Origin: Acidimicrobiia bacterium
GTDB lineage: Bacteria > Actinomycetota > Acidimicrobiia > Acidimicrobiales > UBA8592
Reading direction: 5' to 3'
NCBI GenBank assembly: GCA_030431575.1
Contig: JAUIIS010000003.1
Span: forward strand, 1 to 61,278
Length of the DNA: 61,278 bases
Shown: one piece after another, positions 52,969-61,278 of the stretch
Position numbering within the stretch: position 1 is the stretch's first letter
Layout of the letters: each line of letters opens with the position of its first letter
Program-made: the position numbers and the translations under genes
Notes under the pieces: model-generated
The model's database searches: none
The model's input: only the letters and a program-made list of their open reading frames with translations
What the model was told of the DNA's origin: nothing

Positions 52969-53505
52969 ATGCCTGCTGTGCCTGGCCTCGTAAAGGGTCT
53001 TGGAGTCACATTCAAGACCATGTTGGCAACGCTGTTTCCCGACGGCGCCAAAAACCCTATTCCGCGCCCCAGCGCTGGTGCTCAAACCGTGCAATATCCG
53101 CACGTCAAAGAGTCGCCCGCTCCGCGTGCGCGTGGCGTCATTGCGTTGCACGAAGAGAATTGCACTGCGTGCATGTTGTGTGCCCGCGAGTGCCCCGATT
53201 GGTGCATCTACATCGAGGGCCACAAGTACCTGGCGCCACCGCGCCGCGCTGGTGGCAGCCCGCGCCAAAAGAACGCACTAGACCGGTTCGACATTGACTA
53301 CAGCCTCTGCATGTTCTGCGGTATCTGTGTCGAGGTCTGCCCCTTCGAAGCATTGTTCTGGAGCCCCGAATACGAGTTCTCCGAGCTTCGGATTGCCGAT
53401 CTTCTCCACGACAAAGATCGTCTCGGCGAGTGGATGCACACCGTTCCCGACTTTGAAGCCTACGAGTCTGGCTCAGAGCAAAAGACCAAGAAGGTTCCTC
53501 GATGA
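52969..53505 (+). CDS. nuoI2: NADH-quinone oxidoreductase subunit I (cluster 2)
   Basis: 178 residues. Two [4Fe-4S] sites: CTACMLCARECP (C65, 68, 71, 75) and CMFCGICVEVCP (C114, 117, 120, 124). With no NuoG, this subunit is the likely docking point for an external electron donor such as a reduced ferredoxin. No acidic C-terminal tail. Confidence 0.94.
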   Translation: MPAVPGLVKGLGVTFKTMLATLFPDGAKNPIPRPSAGAQTVQYPHVKESPAPRARGVIALHEENCTACMLCARECPDWCIYIEGHKYLAPPRRAGGSPRQKNALDRFDIDYSLCMFCGICVEVCPFEALFWSPEYEFSELRIADLLHDKDRLGEWMHTVPDFEAYESGSEQKTKKVPR

Positions 53506-53557
53506 CACCAGCTACGCGAGCAATCGCGTCGCGCTCCCTGGCAGGGGAGGGACGCTG

Positions 53558-54052
53558 ATGGTTGCACAGAACATCTTCTTCGGGATCATGGCGGCCATCA
53601 TGATTTGGGCTGCGCTGCGCGTCGTCACGACCAAGAACGTCGTCCACGCCGCGCTGTGGCTGGTCATCGTTCTTGCCGGTGTTGCTGGCCAATTCTTGCT
53701 ACTTGGTGCCGAGTTCGTGGGCGTCACCCAGATCTTGGTGTACATCGGTGCGGTCGTGGTGCTGTTCTTGTTCGGCATCATGTTGACCCGGGCGTCAATG
53801 GGTGAAGACGAAAACGTCAACCTGCCGAACCGCATCGTGCCCGCCACTGTGGGCGTCTTGTTGTTCGGGCTCATGGCTTTTGCCACCATCGACTACTGGC
53901 GAGATGCCGAGCTTCCCAAAGACGGCTCACCAACCACAGTCGAAGCGGTGTCCGACTCCATCTTCTCCGACTTCATCGTGCCGTTTGAAGCGACCTCTGT
54001 ACTGCTGCTGGCAGCCCTCATTGGCGCCATCGTTGTAGCGAGGAAGGAATAG
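53558..54052 (+). CDS. nuoJ2: NADH-quinone oxidoreductase subunit J (cluster 2)
   Basis: 164 residues from the ATG at 53558, with GGGGAGGG upstream; the track start at 53294 is inside nuoI2. ND6 signature: VVHAALWLVIVLAGVAGQFLLLGAEFVGVTQILVYIGAVVVLFLFGIMLTR. Shorter than NuoJ1, without the acidic tail. The 52-bp gap after nuoI2 is the largest between genes B2-N2 apart from that before nuoC2. Confidence 0.92.
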   Translation: MVAQNIFFGIMAAIMIWAALRVVTTKNVVHAALWLVIVLAGVAGQFLLLGAEFVGVTQILVYIGAVVVLFLFGIMLTRASMGEDENVNLPNRIVPATVGVLLFGLMAFATIDYWRDAELPKDGSPTTVEAVSDSIFSDFIVPFEATSVLLLAALIGAIVVARKE

Positions 54053-54054
54053 CC

Positions 54055-54354
54055 ATGTTGCTTGTCCAGTTCCTCCTGTTGAGCGCAGTTCTGTTCTGCA
54101 TTGGCGTCTACGGCGTTCTTGCACGTCGCAACGGCGTCATGGTGCTCATGTCCATCGAGCTCATTCTCAACGCAGTCAACATCAACTTTGTGGCCTTCGG
54201 TGCCTTCAACGGCACCGTCACCGGCGAAGTCTTCGCCCTGTTTGTTATTGCCATTGCCGCTGCCGAAGTGGGCGTGGGTCTGGCCATTGTGTTGTTGATC
54301 TTCCGCAACAAGCGATCCGTCGACCTGTCCGACGTCGACCTGATGAAGGGCTGA
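54055..54354 (+). CDS. nuoK2: NADH-quinone oxidoreductase subunit K (cluster 2)
   Basis: 99 residues, three helices. Buried glutamates in MVLMSIELILNAVNINFVAF and IAAAEVGVGLAIVLLIF. Starts 2 nt after nuoJ2. Confidence 0.94.
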   Translation: MLLVQFLLLSAVLFCIGVYGVLARRNGVMVLMSIELILNAVNINFVAFGAFNGTVTGEVFALFVIAIAAAEVGVGLAIVLLIFRNKRSVDLSDVDLMKG

Positions 54355-54355
54355 G

Positions 54356-56680
54356 GTGGGATCCTTGTTCATCCTTGGGGCTGAAGGCCCAACCGAATTT
54401 GTCGACATAGCCGGGTGGTTCCTCGAGAACGCCTGGATCATCCCGGCGCTTCCCGCCATCTCGTTTGTCATCATCTTGTTCTTTGGCAAGAAGCTGCCTT
54501 ACAAGGGCGCCGAGATTGGTATCACCGCGGTTGGTCTTGCCTTCATCTTGTCGGTATTGACCGCTGGCCAGTGGATGAACCAAGTCGACAACGCCCACGG
54601 TTCTGAAGGCGGCCACGGCGAAGAAGCCGCGTTGGTGCTGGTCGATGACGACATCGAGTTGGCCTCAGCTGAAGCTGATAGCGAGGCAGCAGCATTCTTT
54701 GCTGAAGAAGGCGAAGAGGGCCACTCAGTTGTTGGCCGAAACGCCGTTGTCGAACGCTTCACCTGGTGGGAGAACGGCGGCGTCGAATTCAAGGTCGGCA
54801 TCATGGTCGACGGCCTGACCGTCATGATGTTGTTTGTCGTGACCCTGATCTCGTTGTTGGTGCACATCTACAGCACCGACTACGTCGACGGCGACAGACG
54901 CTACACCCACTACTTTGCCTTTCTCAGCTTGTTCACGGCCTCCATGCTGTTCTTCGTTCTTTCCGAGAACGTGCTGCAGATGATTGTCGGCTGGGAGCTG
55001 GTGGGTGTCTGCTCCTTTGCTCTTATCGGCCACTGGTGGGAAGAGAAACCCAACTCCGACGCCGCCCTCAAAGCCTTCCTCACCAACCGCGTCGGCGACA
55101 TGGGCCTGCTGATCGGCATGATCATTTTGTTCTGGTCTGCCAACAGCTGGAGCATCATCGACATCAACGAAGCAGCTATAGGCCACGACATTGGCCACAC
55201 CACGTTGTTTATCGCCTCCCTGTGTCTAACTGCAGCAGTCATGTCTAAGTCAGGCCAGTTTGTCTTGCACACCTGGCTTCCAGACGCAATGGCTGGCCCC
55301 ACACCAGTGTCTGCCCTTATCCACGCAGCCACCATGGTTGTGGCCGGCATCTACATGGTGGCTCGCCTTTATGGCGTGTTCTGGGAGGGCTACAGCATTG
55401 CTGGCTCAAGCTTCAACATCTTGGCCCTCGTTGGCTCGGTGACCCTCGTTGGTGCCGGTCTACTGGCCTTTGTCCAAGATGACATCAAGAAGGTGCTGGC
55501 CTACTCCACGGTGTCCCAGCTCGGCTACATGTGTATGGCCCTAGGGGTTGGCGCCTGGACCGCTGCGGTATTCCACCTCTTCACCCACGCATTCTTCAAG
55601 GCAGGCCTGTTCCTTGGAGCTGGCTCGGTCAGCCACTCGGTCCACAGCTTCGACATGAAGACCCACATGGGCGGCATGCGAAAGTTCATGCCCAAGACCT
55701 TTGCCACGTTCATGATCTGCACCATCGCACTCATGGGCCTGCCGCCATTGGCTGGTTTCTGGTCGAAAGACGAAATCCTCGTGGGTACCGGTGGCTGGGG
55801 CTTCTTTGGTGGCACCAGCGCAAACGGCAGCTACACCTTTGCTCTGGTCATGGGCATCATTGGTGCCGCCCTCACCTGCGCCTACATGACTCGGGTCATC
55901 TACCTCACCTTCTTTGGTGAATGGCGTGGGGCCGAGCACATGCACCACGACGACCACGGTGATGGACACGACGACGACCACGGCCACGCACATGAGCCAC
56001 ACGAGTCGGGTCCACGCATCCTCATCCCGCTCTACATCTTGAGTTTCATGGCCATCGTGGCTGGCTTCTTCAACCTGCCACCGGGGTTCATCACCGGAAG
56101 CGAAGAAGGCTGGCAAGAACGGTTCTTCCACTACGTCGAACCAGTATCCAGCTACTTCCCGGCCATCAAGCATGGTGTACCCAGCTACTCGCTGGCCATC
56201 TTCGCCACCATTGTGGCGCTGCTTGGTGCCTTTGCTAGCTACTACTACTTCTTTGTTCGAGTCAATCGACAAAGCCCGGCAGCTACCGAGTTGGCCAATG
56301 GTCTCACCAGTACAAACAAAGTCGCCCGGGCCGGACACACGGTGCTCAAAGAGAAGTACTACCTCGACCACCTCTACACCGACATCATCGCCGGGGGCAC
56401 CAAAGGACCCGTCGCCGATGCTGCCTACTGGACCAACCAAAACGTCATCGACGAAACGGTCAACCAGGTCGGCCGCACCGCTGTTAGCACTGCAACCTTT
56501 GTGTACGAAACCATCGACCAAAAACTCGTGGACGGAGCCGTCAACTTGTCGGGTTCAGCCTCGGAGGGTTTGGGCGAGGTCAGCCGCTCCGCATTGCAAC
56601 GGGGCAAGGTCCAACAATACGCAGCAATCATGTTCATCGCCGCGACTGTTATCGCCGGCCTCTTGATGGTCTTCATCTAG
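54356..56680 (+). CDS. nuoL2: NADH-quinone oxidoreductase subunit L (cluster 2), with acidic insert and His-rich loop
   Basis: 774 residues, about 110 longer than NuoL1; GTG start. Proton-path glutamate in VGWELVGVCSFALIGHWWEEKPNSDAALKAFLTNRVGD and lysine in KSGQFVLHTWLPDAMAGPTPVSALIHAATMVVAG; DDIKKVLAYSTVSQLGYM follows. Two additions: a roughly 55-residue acidic insert after the second helix (about 77-132) and a His/Asp loop near 525-550 (MHHDDHGDGHDDDHGHAHEP). The C-terminal lateral-helix part (HTVLKEKYYLDHLYTDIIAGG) is complete. Confidence 0.94.
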   Translation: MGSLFILGAEGPTEFVDIAGWFLENAWIIPALPAISFVIILFFGKKLPYKGAEIGITAVGLAFILSVLTAGQWMNQVDNAHGSEGGHGEEAALVLVDDDIELASAEADSEAAAFFAEEGEEGHSVVGRNAVVERFTWWENGGVEFKVGIMVDGLTVMMLFVVTLISLLVHIYSTDYVDGDRRYTHYFAFLSLFTASMLFFVLSENVLQMIVGWELVGVCSFALIGHWWEEKPNSDAALKAFLTNRVGDMGLLIGMIILFWSANSWSIIDINEAAIGHDIGHTTLFIASLCLTAAVMSKSGQFVLHTWLPDAMAGPTPVSALIHAATMVVAGIYMVARLYGVFWEGYSIAGSSFNILALVGSVTLVGAGLLAFVQDDIKKVLAYSTVSQLGYMCMALGVGAWTAAVFHLFTHAFFKAGLFLGAGSVSHSVHSFDMKTHMGGMRKFMPKTFATFMICTIALMGLPPLAGFWSKDEILVGTGGWGFFGGTSANGSYTFALVMGIIGAALTCAYMTRVIYLTFFGEWRGAEHMHHDDHGDGHDDDHGHAHEPHESGPRILIPLYILSFMAIVAGFFNLPPGFITGSEEGWQERFFHYVEPVSSYFPAIKHGVPSYSLAIFATIVALLGAFASYYYFFVRVNRQSPAATELANGLTSTNKVARAGHTVLKEKYYLDHLYTDIIAGGTKGPVADAAYWTNQNVIDETVNQVGRTAVSTATFVYETIDQKLVDGAVNLSGSASEGLGEVSRSALQRGKVQQYAAIMFIAATVIAGLLMVFI

Positions 56681-56695
56681 GAGATAGAGACAGCT

Positions 56696-58330
56696 ATGGA
56701 ATTCGACAACAACTGGCTCTTGAGCGTCATGACGTTCGTTCCCCTTGTGGGCGCGGCGATCGTGATGGCAATCCCCAAGGCCGAAGAAGAACTGATCAAG
56801 TGGGCGGCCCTTATCACCTCGCTGGTCGCAGCTGGGCTCGGTGTGTTCTTGCTCACCGACTTCAACTACGACAACGCCGGCGAGCTGCAATACGTGGCCG
56901 ACGCCCAGTGGATAAGCGTCATCAACAGCCGCTACATCATCGGCGTCGACGGCATTGCCCTACCCATGATTGCGCTCACCTTGTTGGTGGTGCCGCTATG
57001 CATCATCTACACGATGGGTCACTTCCCAGAGCCTCGTAACCCCAAGGCTCTGCTCTCATTGATTCTGATCCTTGAGACCGGCATGCTGGGCACCTTCATT
57101 GCCCAAGACCTCATCTTGTTCTTCGTGTTCTTCGAGGTTGTGCTCCTCCCGATGTTCTTCATGATCGCAGTTTGGGGCGGCGACGATCGTCGGTACGCAT
57201 CGCTGAAATTCTTCCTGTACACCATGTTTGGTTCAGCGCTCATGCTGGTCAGCTTCTTGGCCATGTACTTCTTGGCCGACGGCACCATCGTGGGCGACGA
57301 AGCCAACACGTTCTCCATGATTGCGCTCTCTGACGGCGCCACCGTGGGCATTGCTCGAACCAGCCAGCTTTGGATCTTCGCCGGCATGTTTGTGGGCTTT
57401 GGTGTGAAAGTCCCGATGTTCCCGTTCCATACCTGGTTGCCCGATGCCCACACGCAGGCCCCAACGGTTGGCTCGGTCATCTTGGCCGCCGTCTTGTTGA
57501 AGCTCGGCACGTACGGCTTCATTCGCATTGCGATCCCCATGTTGCCTGAAGCTGCCGCGGCTTGGGCTCCCTTTATTGGCCTGTTGGCGGTGATCGGCAT
57601 CATCTACGGTGCCCTTGGCTGTCTGGCCCAAACCGATATGAAACGCCTCATCGCGTTCTCGTCGGTGGCCCACATGGGCTTTGTCATGCTTGGCATCTCC
57701 ACCCTCACCGACTTCGGCATCAACGCAGCCGTCTTTGGCATGGTGGCTCACGGCCTCATCACCGGCATGTTGTTCTTCATCGCTGGTTCGGTGAAGGACC
57801 GCTACCACACCCTTGACATGGCGCGCCTTGGCGGCCTGTTGATTTCAGCGCCACGCATGGGATGGATCCTGGGCTTCTGTGCCATGGCATCGCTCGGCTT
57901 GCCCGGTCTTGCCGGGTTCTGGGGCGAATTCCCTGCGATCCTGGCCAGCTACAACCCCGCCGCCATCCTGCCCGAGGCCACGTTCCGCGGCTACATGGTT
58001 GTGGCCGCACTCGGCACCGTGCTTGCCGCTGGCTATCTGCTCTGGATGCTGCAAAAGACCGCAATGGGCACCCCCAAAGACGAGTTCGTTGACAACCCCG
58101 AGATCACCGACGTCAAGACCTACGAATGGATTGCTTGGGCGCCGCTGCTGGCCTTGATCCTGGCTTTGGGCCTGTACCCCAAGCCGCTGTTCAGCACCAC
58201 CGACGACGCTGTCGTGAAGTCGCTCCAGGTCAACGTCATGGACGACGTGCCTGACTGCTTGAACCTCGACACCGACCAAGGCGAAGCCTGCTTCGATGAC
58301 CTGCGCGAGCAGTTTGAGGCGGCGGGCTGA
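56696..58330 (+). CDS. nuoM2: NADH-quinone oxidoreductase subunit M (cluster 2)
   Basis: 544 residues, AGGAGATAG upstream of the ATG. Glutamate in FFEVVLLPMFFMIAVWGGDDRRYASLKFFLYT, lysine in GVKVPMFPFHTWLPDAHTQAPTVGSVILAAVLLKLG, and DMKRLIAFSSVAHMGFVMLG. No His-rich tail, unlike NuoM1. The C-terminal end has two cysteines (DCLNLDTDQGEACFDD). Confidence 0.95.
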   Translation: MEFDNNWLLSVMTFVPLVGAAIVMAIPKAEEELIKWAALITSLVAAGLGVFLLTDFNYDNAGELQYVADAQWISVINSRYIIGVDGIALPMIALTLLVVPLCIIYTMGHFPEPRNPKALLSLILILETGMLGTFIAQDLILFFVFFEVVLLPMFFMIAVWGGDDRRYASLKFFLYTMFGSALMLVSFLAMYFLADGTIVGDEANTFSMIALSDGATVGIARTSQLWIFAGMFVGFGVKVPMFPFHTWLPDAHTQAPTVGSVILAAVLLKLGTYGFIRIAIPMLPEAAAAWAPFIGLLAVIGIIYGALGCLAQTDMKRLIAFSSVAHMGFVMLGISTLTDFGINAAVFGMVAHGLITGMLFFIAGSVKDRYHTLDMARLGGLLISAPRMGWILGFCAMASLGLPGLAGFWGEFPAILASYNPAAILPEATFRGYMVVAALGTVLAAGYLLWMLQKTAMGTPKDEFVDNPEITDVKTYEWIAWAPLLALILALGLYPKPLFSTTDDAVVKSLQVNVMDDVPDCLNLDTDQGEACFDDLREQFEAAG

Positions 58331-58332
58331 TC

Positions 58333-59847
58333 ATGTTGGCCACCGTACTCGCCGAGGTCGCACCGTTTGTTCGGCCCCATATCGACTGGCATGCAGTCGC
58401 GCCCGAACTCACGCTGCTGGCCGTTGGTGCGATCCTCACGCTGATCGACATCGTCTGGCTCGAGCGGGGCCGCAAGCTCACCTCTTCGTTGGCAGGGTTT
58501 GGACTTCTGCTACCTCTGATCCCCATCGTCACGCTGGCTGTCAGCGATTCCGATACCCGTGTCATGTTCGATGGCGCCTATGTCATCGACGATTATTCGC
58601 TTGTGCTCAAGGCCATGTTCTTGCTCACCGGGTATGTGGTGGTGCTGTTGTCCACCAACTACATCGGCGAGGGCGACTACTGGGAGAACGAGTACTACGG
58701 CCTCTTGGTCTCAAGCATCTTGGGCATGGTGGTCATGGCCTCGTCGCGAGACCTGATCTCTATCTTTGTGGCTTTGGAGCTGCTGTCGATTCCGGCTTAC
58801 ATGTTGGCGACATGGCGTAAGCGCGATGTCAGAAGCAACGAGGCTGGTCTGAAGTACTACCTCATGGGCGTCTTTGCCTCGGCCATCATGTTGTATGGCA
58901 TGTCGTTGGTCTACGGCGTAGCTGGATCGACCCTGCTGACCGAGATCAATGCAGCCCTTTCTGAGGGTGGCTCCAGCGAGGCTGTGGTCACGCTGGGCAT
59001 CGTGTTTGTGGTTGTCGGGTTTGCCTTCAAGGTCTCGGCGTTCCCGTTCCACACCTGGTCTCCCGACACCTACGAAGGTGCACCTACACCAGTCACCGCG
59101 TTCTTGGCGGTTGGCTCAAAGGCAGCAGGCTTTGTGGCATTGATGTCACTCGTCGTTGTTGGCTTCTTAGGTCGCGACGACGTGTTCGGTCCTCTGTTCT
59201 GGGTACTGGCTGCAGGCTCCATGACCTTTGGCAACGTCATGGCGTTGCGCCAAAAGAACATCATTCGCCTCATGGCTTATTCGGGTGTCGCTCAGGCAGG
59301 GTTCATGCTGGCCCCACTCGCCGTGGCGGGTACCGGGGGCACCTCAGCCGATACTTCGATATCGGCCATTCTTACCTACTTGCTCATCTATGCCGCCATG
59401 AACCTCGGTGCGTTCGCAGTCATCATTTCGGTGGCCCGCAAGACCGAGACCGCGGAGCTAGAGAGCTACAACGGTCTGTTCACCACCGCGCCGGTCTTGG
59501 CCGTCTTCATGACCCTGTTCTTGGCGTCGCTGGCTGGCATTCCACCGCTGGGCGGCTGGTTCGCCAAGTTCTCGGTCTTCACCGCACTTACCAACGCCGA
59601 CACCGGCGCTGGCTACGCCCTCGCAGTTGTGGCTGCCATCAACGCCGTGGTGGCCTTTGGCTACTACGGGCGGCTTGCGTTGCGCATGTGGGTTGAAGAG
59701 CCCTACCTCGGCGACAAAGCGCCCATCAAGGTCCCTGTGGCGCTGGGGTTTGCGCTGGTCCTTACCGCAGTCATTACCGTTGCCTTTGGTGTGTACCCGC
59801 CTGTGGCCACACACTTCACCGACGTCACGCTGGTCGCCGGCGTCTAA
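58333..59847 (+). CDS. nuoN2: NADH-quinone oxidoreductase subunit N (cluster 2)
   Basis: 504 residues, 2 nt after nuoM2. FVALELLSIPAYMLATWRKRDVRSNEAGLKYYLMGVFASAIMLYG, FKVSAFPFHTWSPDTYEGAPTPVTAFLAVGSKAAG and NIIRLMAYSGVAQAGFMLAP are the ND2 landmarks. Last gene of cluster 2; directly followed by the structured dispersed repeat, which may end the transcript. Confidence 0.95.
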   Translation: MLATVLAEVAPFVRPHIDWHAVAPELTLLAVGAILTLIDIVWLERGRKLTSSLAGFGLLLPLIPIVTLAVSDSDTRVMFDGAYVIDDYSLVLKAMFLLTGYVVVLLSTNYIGEGDYWENEYYGLLVSSILGMVVMASSRDLISIFVALELLSIPAYMLATWRKRDVRSNEAGLKYYLMGVFASAIMLYGMSLVYGVAGSTLLTEINAALSEGGSSEAVVTLGIVFVVVGFAFKVSAFPFHTWSPDTYEGAPTPVTAFLAVGSKAAGFVALMSLVVVGFLGRDDVFGPLFWVLAAGSMTFGNVMALRQKNIIRLMAYSGVAQAGFMLAPLAVAGTGGTSADTSISAILTYLLIYAAMNLGAFAVIISVARKTETAELESYNGLFTTAPVLAVFMTLFLASLAGIPPLGGWFAKFSVFTALTNADTGAGYALAVVAAINAVVAFGYYGRLALRMWVEEPYLGDKAPIKVPVALGFALVLTAVITVAFGVYPPVATHFTDVTLVAGV

Positions 59848-60074
59848 GGGGCCTAGCGGATAGGGAAAGCTCAGATCGCCGAGGCGCCAGGACCCTGGGC
59901 CCGAGCGGCCCGGCCCGTAGGGCCAGGAGCGGGAAATGGTCGCAAGGACCTGTGCGGTGACCATGGCCTATCCGCGCAGGTCCCTGGGCCCGAGCGGCCC
60001 GGCCTGTAGGGCCAGGAGCGGGAAGTGGTCGCAAGGACCTGTGCGGTGACCATGGCCTATCCGCGCAGGTCCTA
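59848..60074 (+). repeat. Dispersed structured repeat, copies 2 and 3 in tandem (89-bp period)
   Basis: Starting at the nuoN2 stop, AGGGGCCTAGCGG is followed by two near-identical units with an 89-bp period (for example CCCTGGGCCCGAGCGGCCCG at 59893 and 59982). Each holds GGACCTGTGCGG and CCGCGCAGGTCC, which pair over 12 bp with one G-T wobble around a loop containing CCATGG, plus a GGGCC-CGAGC-GGCCC hairpin. The same element occurs in reverse at 14782-14922. The rest of the 300-bp gap before the aminotransferase gene holds only its promoter. Confidence 0.9.
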
Positions 60075-60135
60075 AGCCCCCAACGTTCGCCTCCAGTGTT
60101 TGGGGTGAGCTTGGGATAGCGCCCTACCGGAGCAG

Positions 60136-60141
60136 TAGCGT
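60136..60141 (+). promoter_or_regulatory. -10 hexamer TAGCGT, leaderless-type, for the aminotransferase gene
   Basis: TAGCGT ends 6 nt before the ATG at 60148, the same geometry as at rex, udp and hemB. A TTGGGA 19 bp upstream could be a weak -35. Confidence 0.4.
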
Positions 60142-60147
60142 GTGGCG

Positions 60148-61278
60148 ATGACTGGACGCGAGTTCATCCAAAACCCGGGACCCACAAATATCCCTGACGC
60201 TGTCCTGGAAGCGTTCAGACGCCCGTCTATCGATTTCGACAGCCCGGAGTTTGTGCAACTCGTCGATGGAATCTGGGACGAACTCCCGGCCCTGTTTGGC
60301 GGCGCAGCGCACGTCTTTGTCCTGACCTCGGTTGGGCATGGCGCATGGGAAGCAACGCTGGCCAACGTGCTGACCCCCGGCGACCGGGCCCTGTTTGCCG
60401 TTGGGGGCCTGTTTGGTCAGCGTTGGTGCGACATGGCCGAGCACCTTGGGTACAAGGCCAGGGCCCTGCCTATGGATATTCGCCGGGCCCCTGACCCAGG
60501 CCTGGTGTTTGATGCCTTGGACGCCGACGGCGGCCATGAGATCAAGGCAGTCTTTGTGGCCCAGACCGAGACCTCCACCGGAACGGTGGCAGACATAGCG
60601 GCATTCCGTGCTGCTATCGACCAAGCACAACACCCGGCGTTGTTGGTTGTGGACGCCATTGGGTCCTTTGGCAGCGAGCCGCTGCCCATGCAGGAGTGGG
60701 GCGTGGACGTGGTGGTCGCTGCATCACAGAAGGCGCTGATGATGCCGCCGGGTCTGGCCTTTTGTGCGGTGAGCGAGCGAGCACTGGCCGTGGCCGAACA
60801 AGAACCTACCAGAGGCTGGTATTGGCGCTGGACGCCGCGCCTCAACATGGATTACACCTACTGGCGTTTTGCGGGAACCCCACCGATACAGCACATGTTT
60901 GCGCTCCGGGCCGCGCTAGACCTCATCGCCGCAGAAGGGGGATTGGCACACGTCGTTGCCCGGCACCGGCGGATGCGAGACGCCGTGCACCGCTGCGTGG
61001 AGGCTTGGGGGAGCGCGGGGCCGTGGGCGCTCAACGCCACCGAGCCGAGCGAACGATCAGCGGCGGTCACCTGTGTCCGCACTGGCTCGATTGACGCCAA
61101 CGAATTTCGCATCACTGCCAGGGACCAATATCACGTTAGTTCGGGCGGGGGCATGCTGGAGTTGGCTGGCGGGGCCTTTCGCATAGGTCATCTCGGCGAC
61201 CTCAACGAGCCCATGCATCACCTCAACCTGCCACACGGCCCGGGCCTGGCCGCAGCTGCAGCGTCGCTAGCGGTGCCC
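60148..61278 (+). CDS. Class V aminotransferase, alanine/serine-glyoxylate aminotransferase-like, 3' truncated by window
   Basis: Absent from the ORF track because it runs off the window end; 377 codons are open from ATG 60148 to the last base. PLP-dependent class V fold: FIQNPGPTNIPDAVLEAF, TSVGHGAWEATLANVLTPGDRALFAVGGLFG, QTETSTGTVADIAAF, LLVVDAIGSFGSEPLPMQEWGVDVVVAASQKALMMPPGLAF, with the PLP lysine in SQKALM, and FRIGHLGDLNE near the end. Likely substrates are alanine or serine with glyoxylate (photorespiratory/serine cycle type); exact specificity cannot be read. Probably nearly complete, since family members are about 380-400 residues. Confidence 0.85.
   Translation, partial: MTGREFIQNPGPTNIPDAVLEAFRRPSIDFDSPEFVQLVDGIWDELPALFGGAAHVFVLTSVGHGAWEATLANVLTPGDRALFAVGGLFGQRWCDMAEHLGYKARALPMDIRRAPDPGLVFDALDADGGHEIKAVFVAQTETSTGTVADIAAFRAAIDQAQHPALLVVDAIGSFGSEPLPMQEWGVDVVVAASQKALMMPPGLAFCAVSERALAVAEQEPTRGWYWRWTPRLNMDYTYWRFAGTPPIQHMFALRAALDLIAAEGGLAHVVARHRRMRDAVHRCVEAWGSAGPWALNATEPSERSAAVTCVRTGSIDANEFRITARDQYHVSSGGGMLELAGGAFRIGHLGDLNEPMHHLNLPHGPGLAAAAASLAVP

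Overview
The window is a GC-rich, densely coded bacterial chromosome segment. It has the hallmarks of a high-GC actinobacterium, and I infer the class Acidimicrobiia. The markers are an MshA-type mycothiol glycosyltransferase, a BldC-type regulator, a Rex repressor, a split b6/subunit-IV type cytochrome bc complex and frequent GTG starts. Many starts have a TANNNT -10 hexamer only 6-8 nt upstream, which suggests leaderless mRNAs. No rRNA, tRNA, CRISPR array, transposase or phage gene was seen.

Left part (1-8.0 kb): the 3' part of mshA and a YbjN gene; a structured leader in front of a secreted M23 peptidase; proC; bldC with a clean terminator; an SAM hydrolase (DUF62) followed by a 29-residue membrane peptide whose stop lies in a 24-bp x5 tandem repeat; a CAP-domain secreted protein; and an acyl-CoA ligase.

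Heme block (8.0-17.9 kb): rex, a siroheme dehydrogenase-like gene, hemA, hemC, a cobA-hemD fusion, then (after udp, a TetR regulator and a HAD phosphatase with their own promoters) hemB and hemL. This is a full C5 route from glutamyl-tRNA to uroporphyrinogen III. Between hemL and the minus-strand DUF2238 and pgi genes lie a large hairpin and a perfect 27-bp inverted repeat.

Respiratory block (20.9-59.8 kb): a divergently read membrane cytochrome c, then a probable 22-kb operon. It starts with two uncharacterised proteins flanking a cytochrome b6/subunit IV/Rieske/diheme cytochrome c set with a 2x[4Fe-4S] ferredoxin, and runs into a complete 14-gene nuoA-N cluster. After a fibronectin-III surface protein and two glycosyltransferases (GT87, GT2) comes a second complex I operon, nuoABCDHIJKLMN, with no nuoE, nuoF or nuoG. 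A Rex-like operator sits just downstream of the -10 of the bc/nuo operon, so the redox sensor encoded in the heme block may control the respiratory chain.

The most unusual features are: a short N-terminal motif (TEVPEHLLKR-like) shared by three otherwise unrelated respiratory proteins (a cytochrome c, the subunit IV-like cytochrome b and NuoC2); a ferredoxin and two orphan membrane proteins inside a bc-complex operon, near a complex I that lacks its NADH module; a dispersed ~90-140 bp hairpin element in three copies; and two intergenic arrays of exactly five tandem micro-hairpins. The window ends inside a class V aminotransferase gene.
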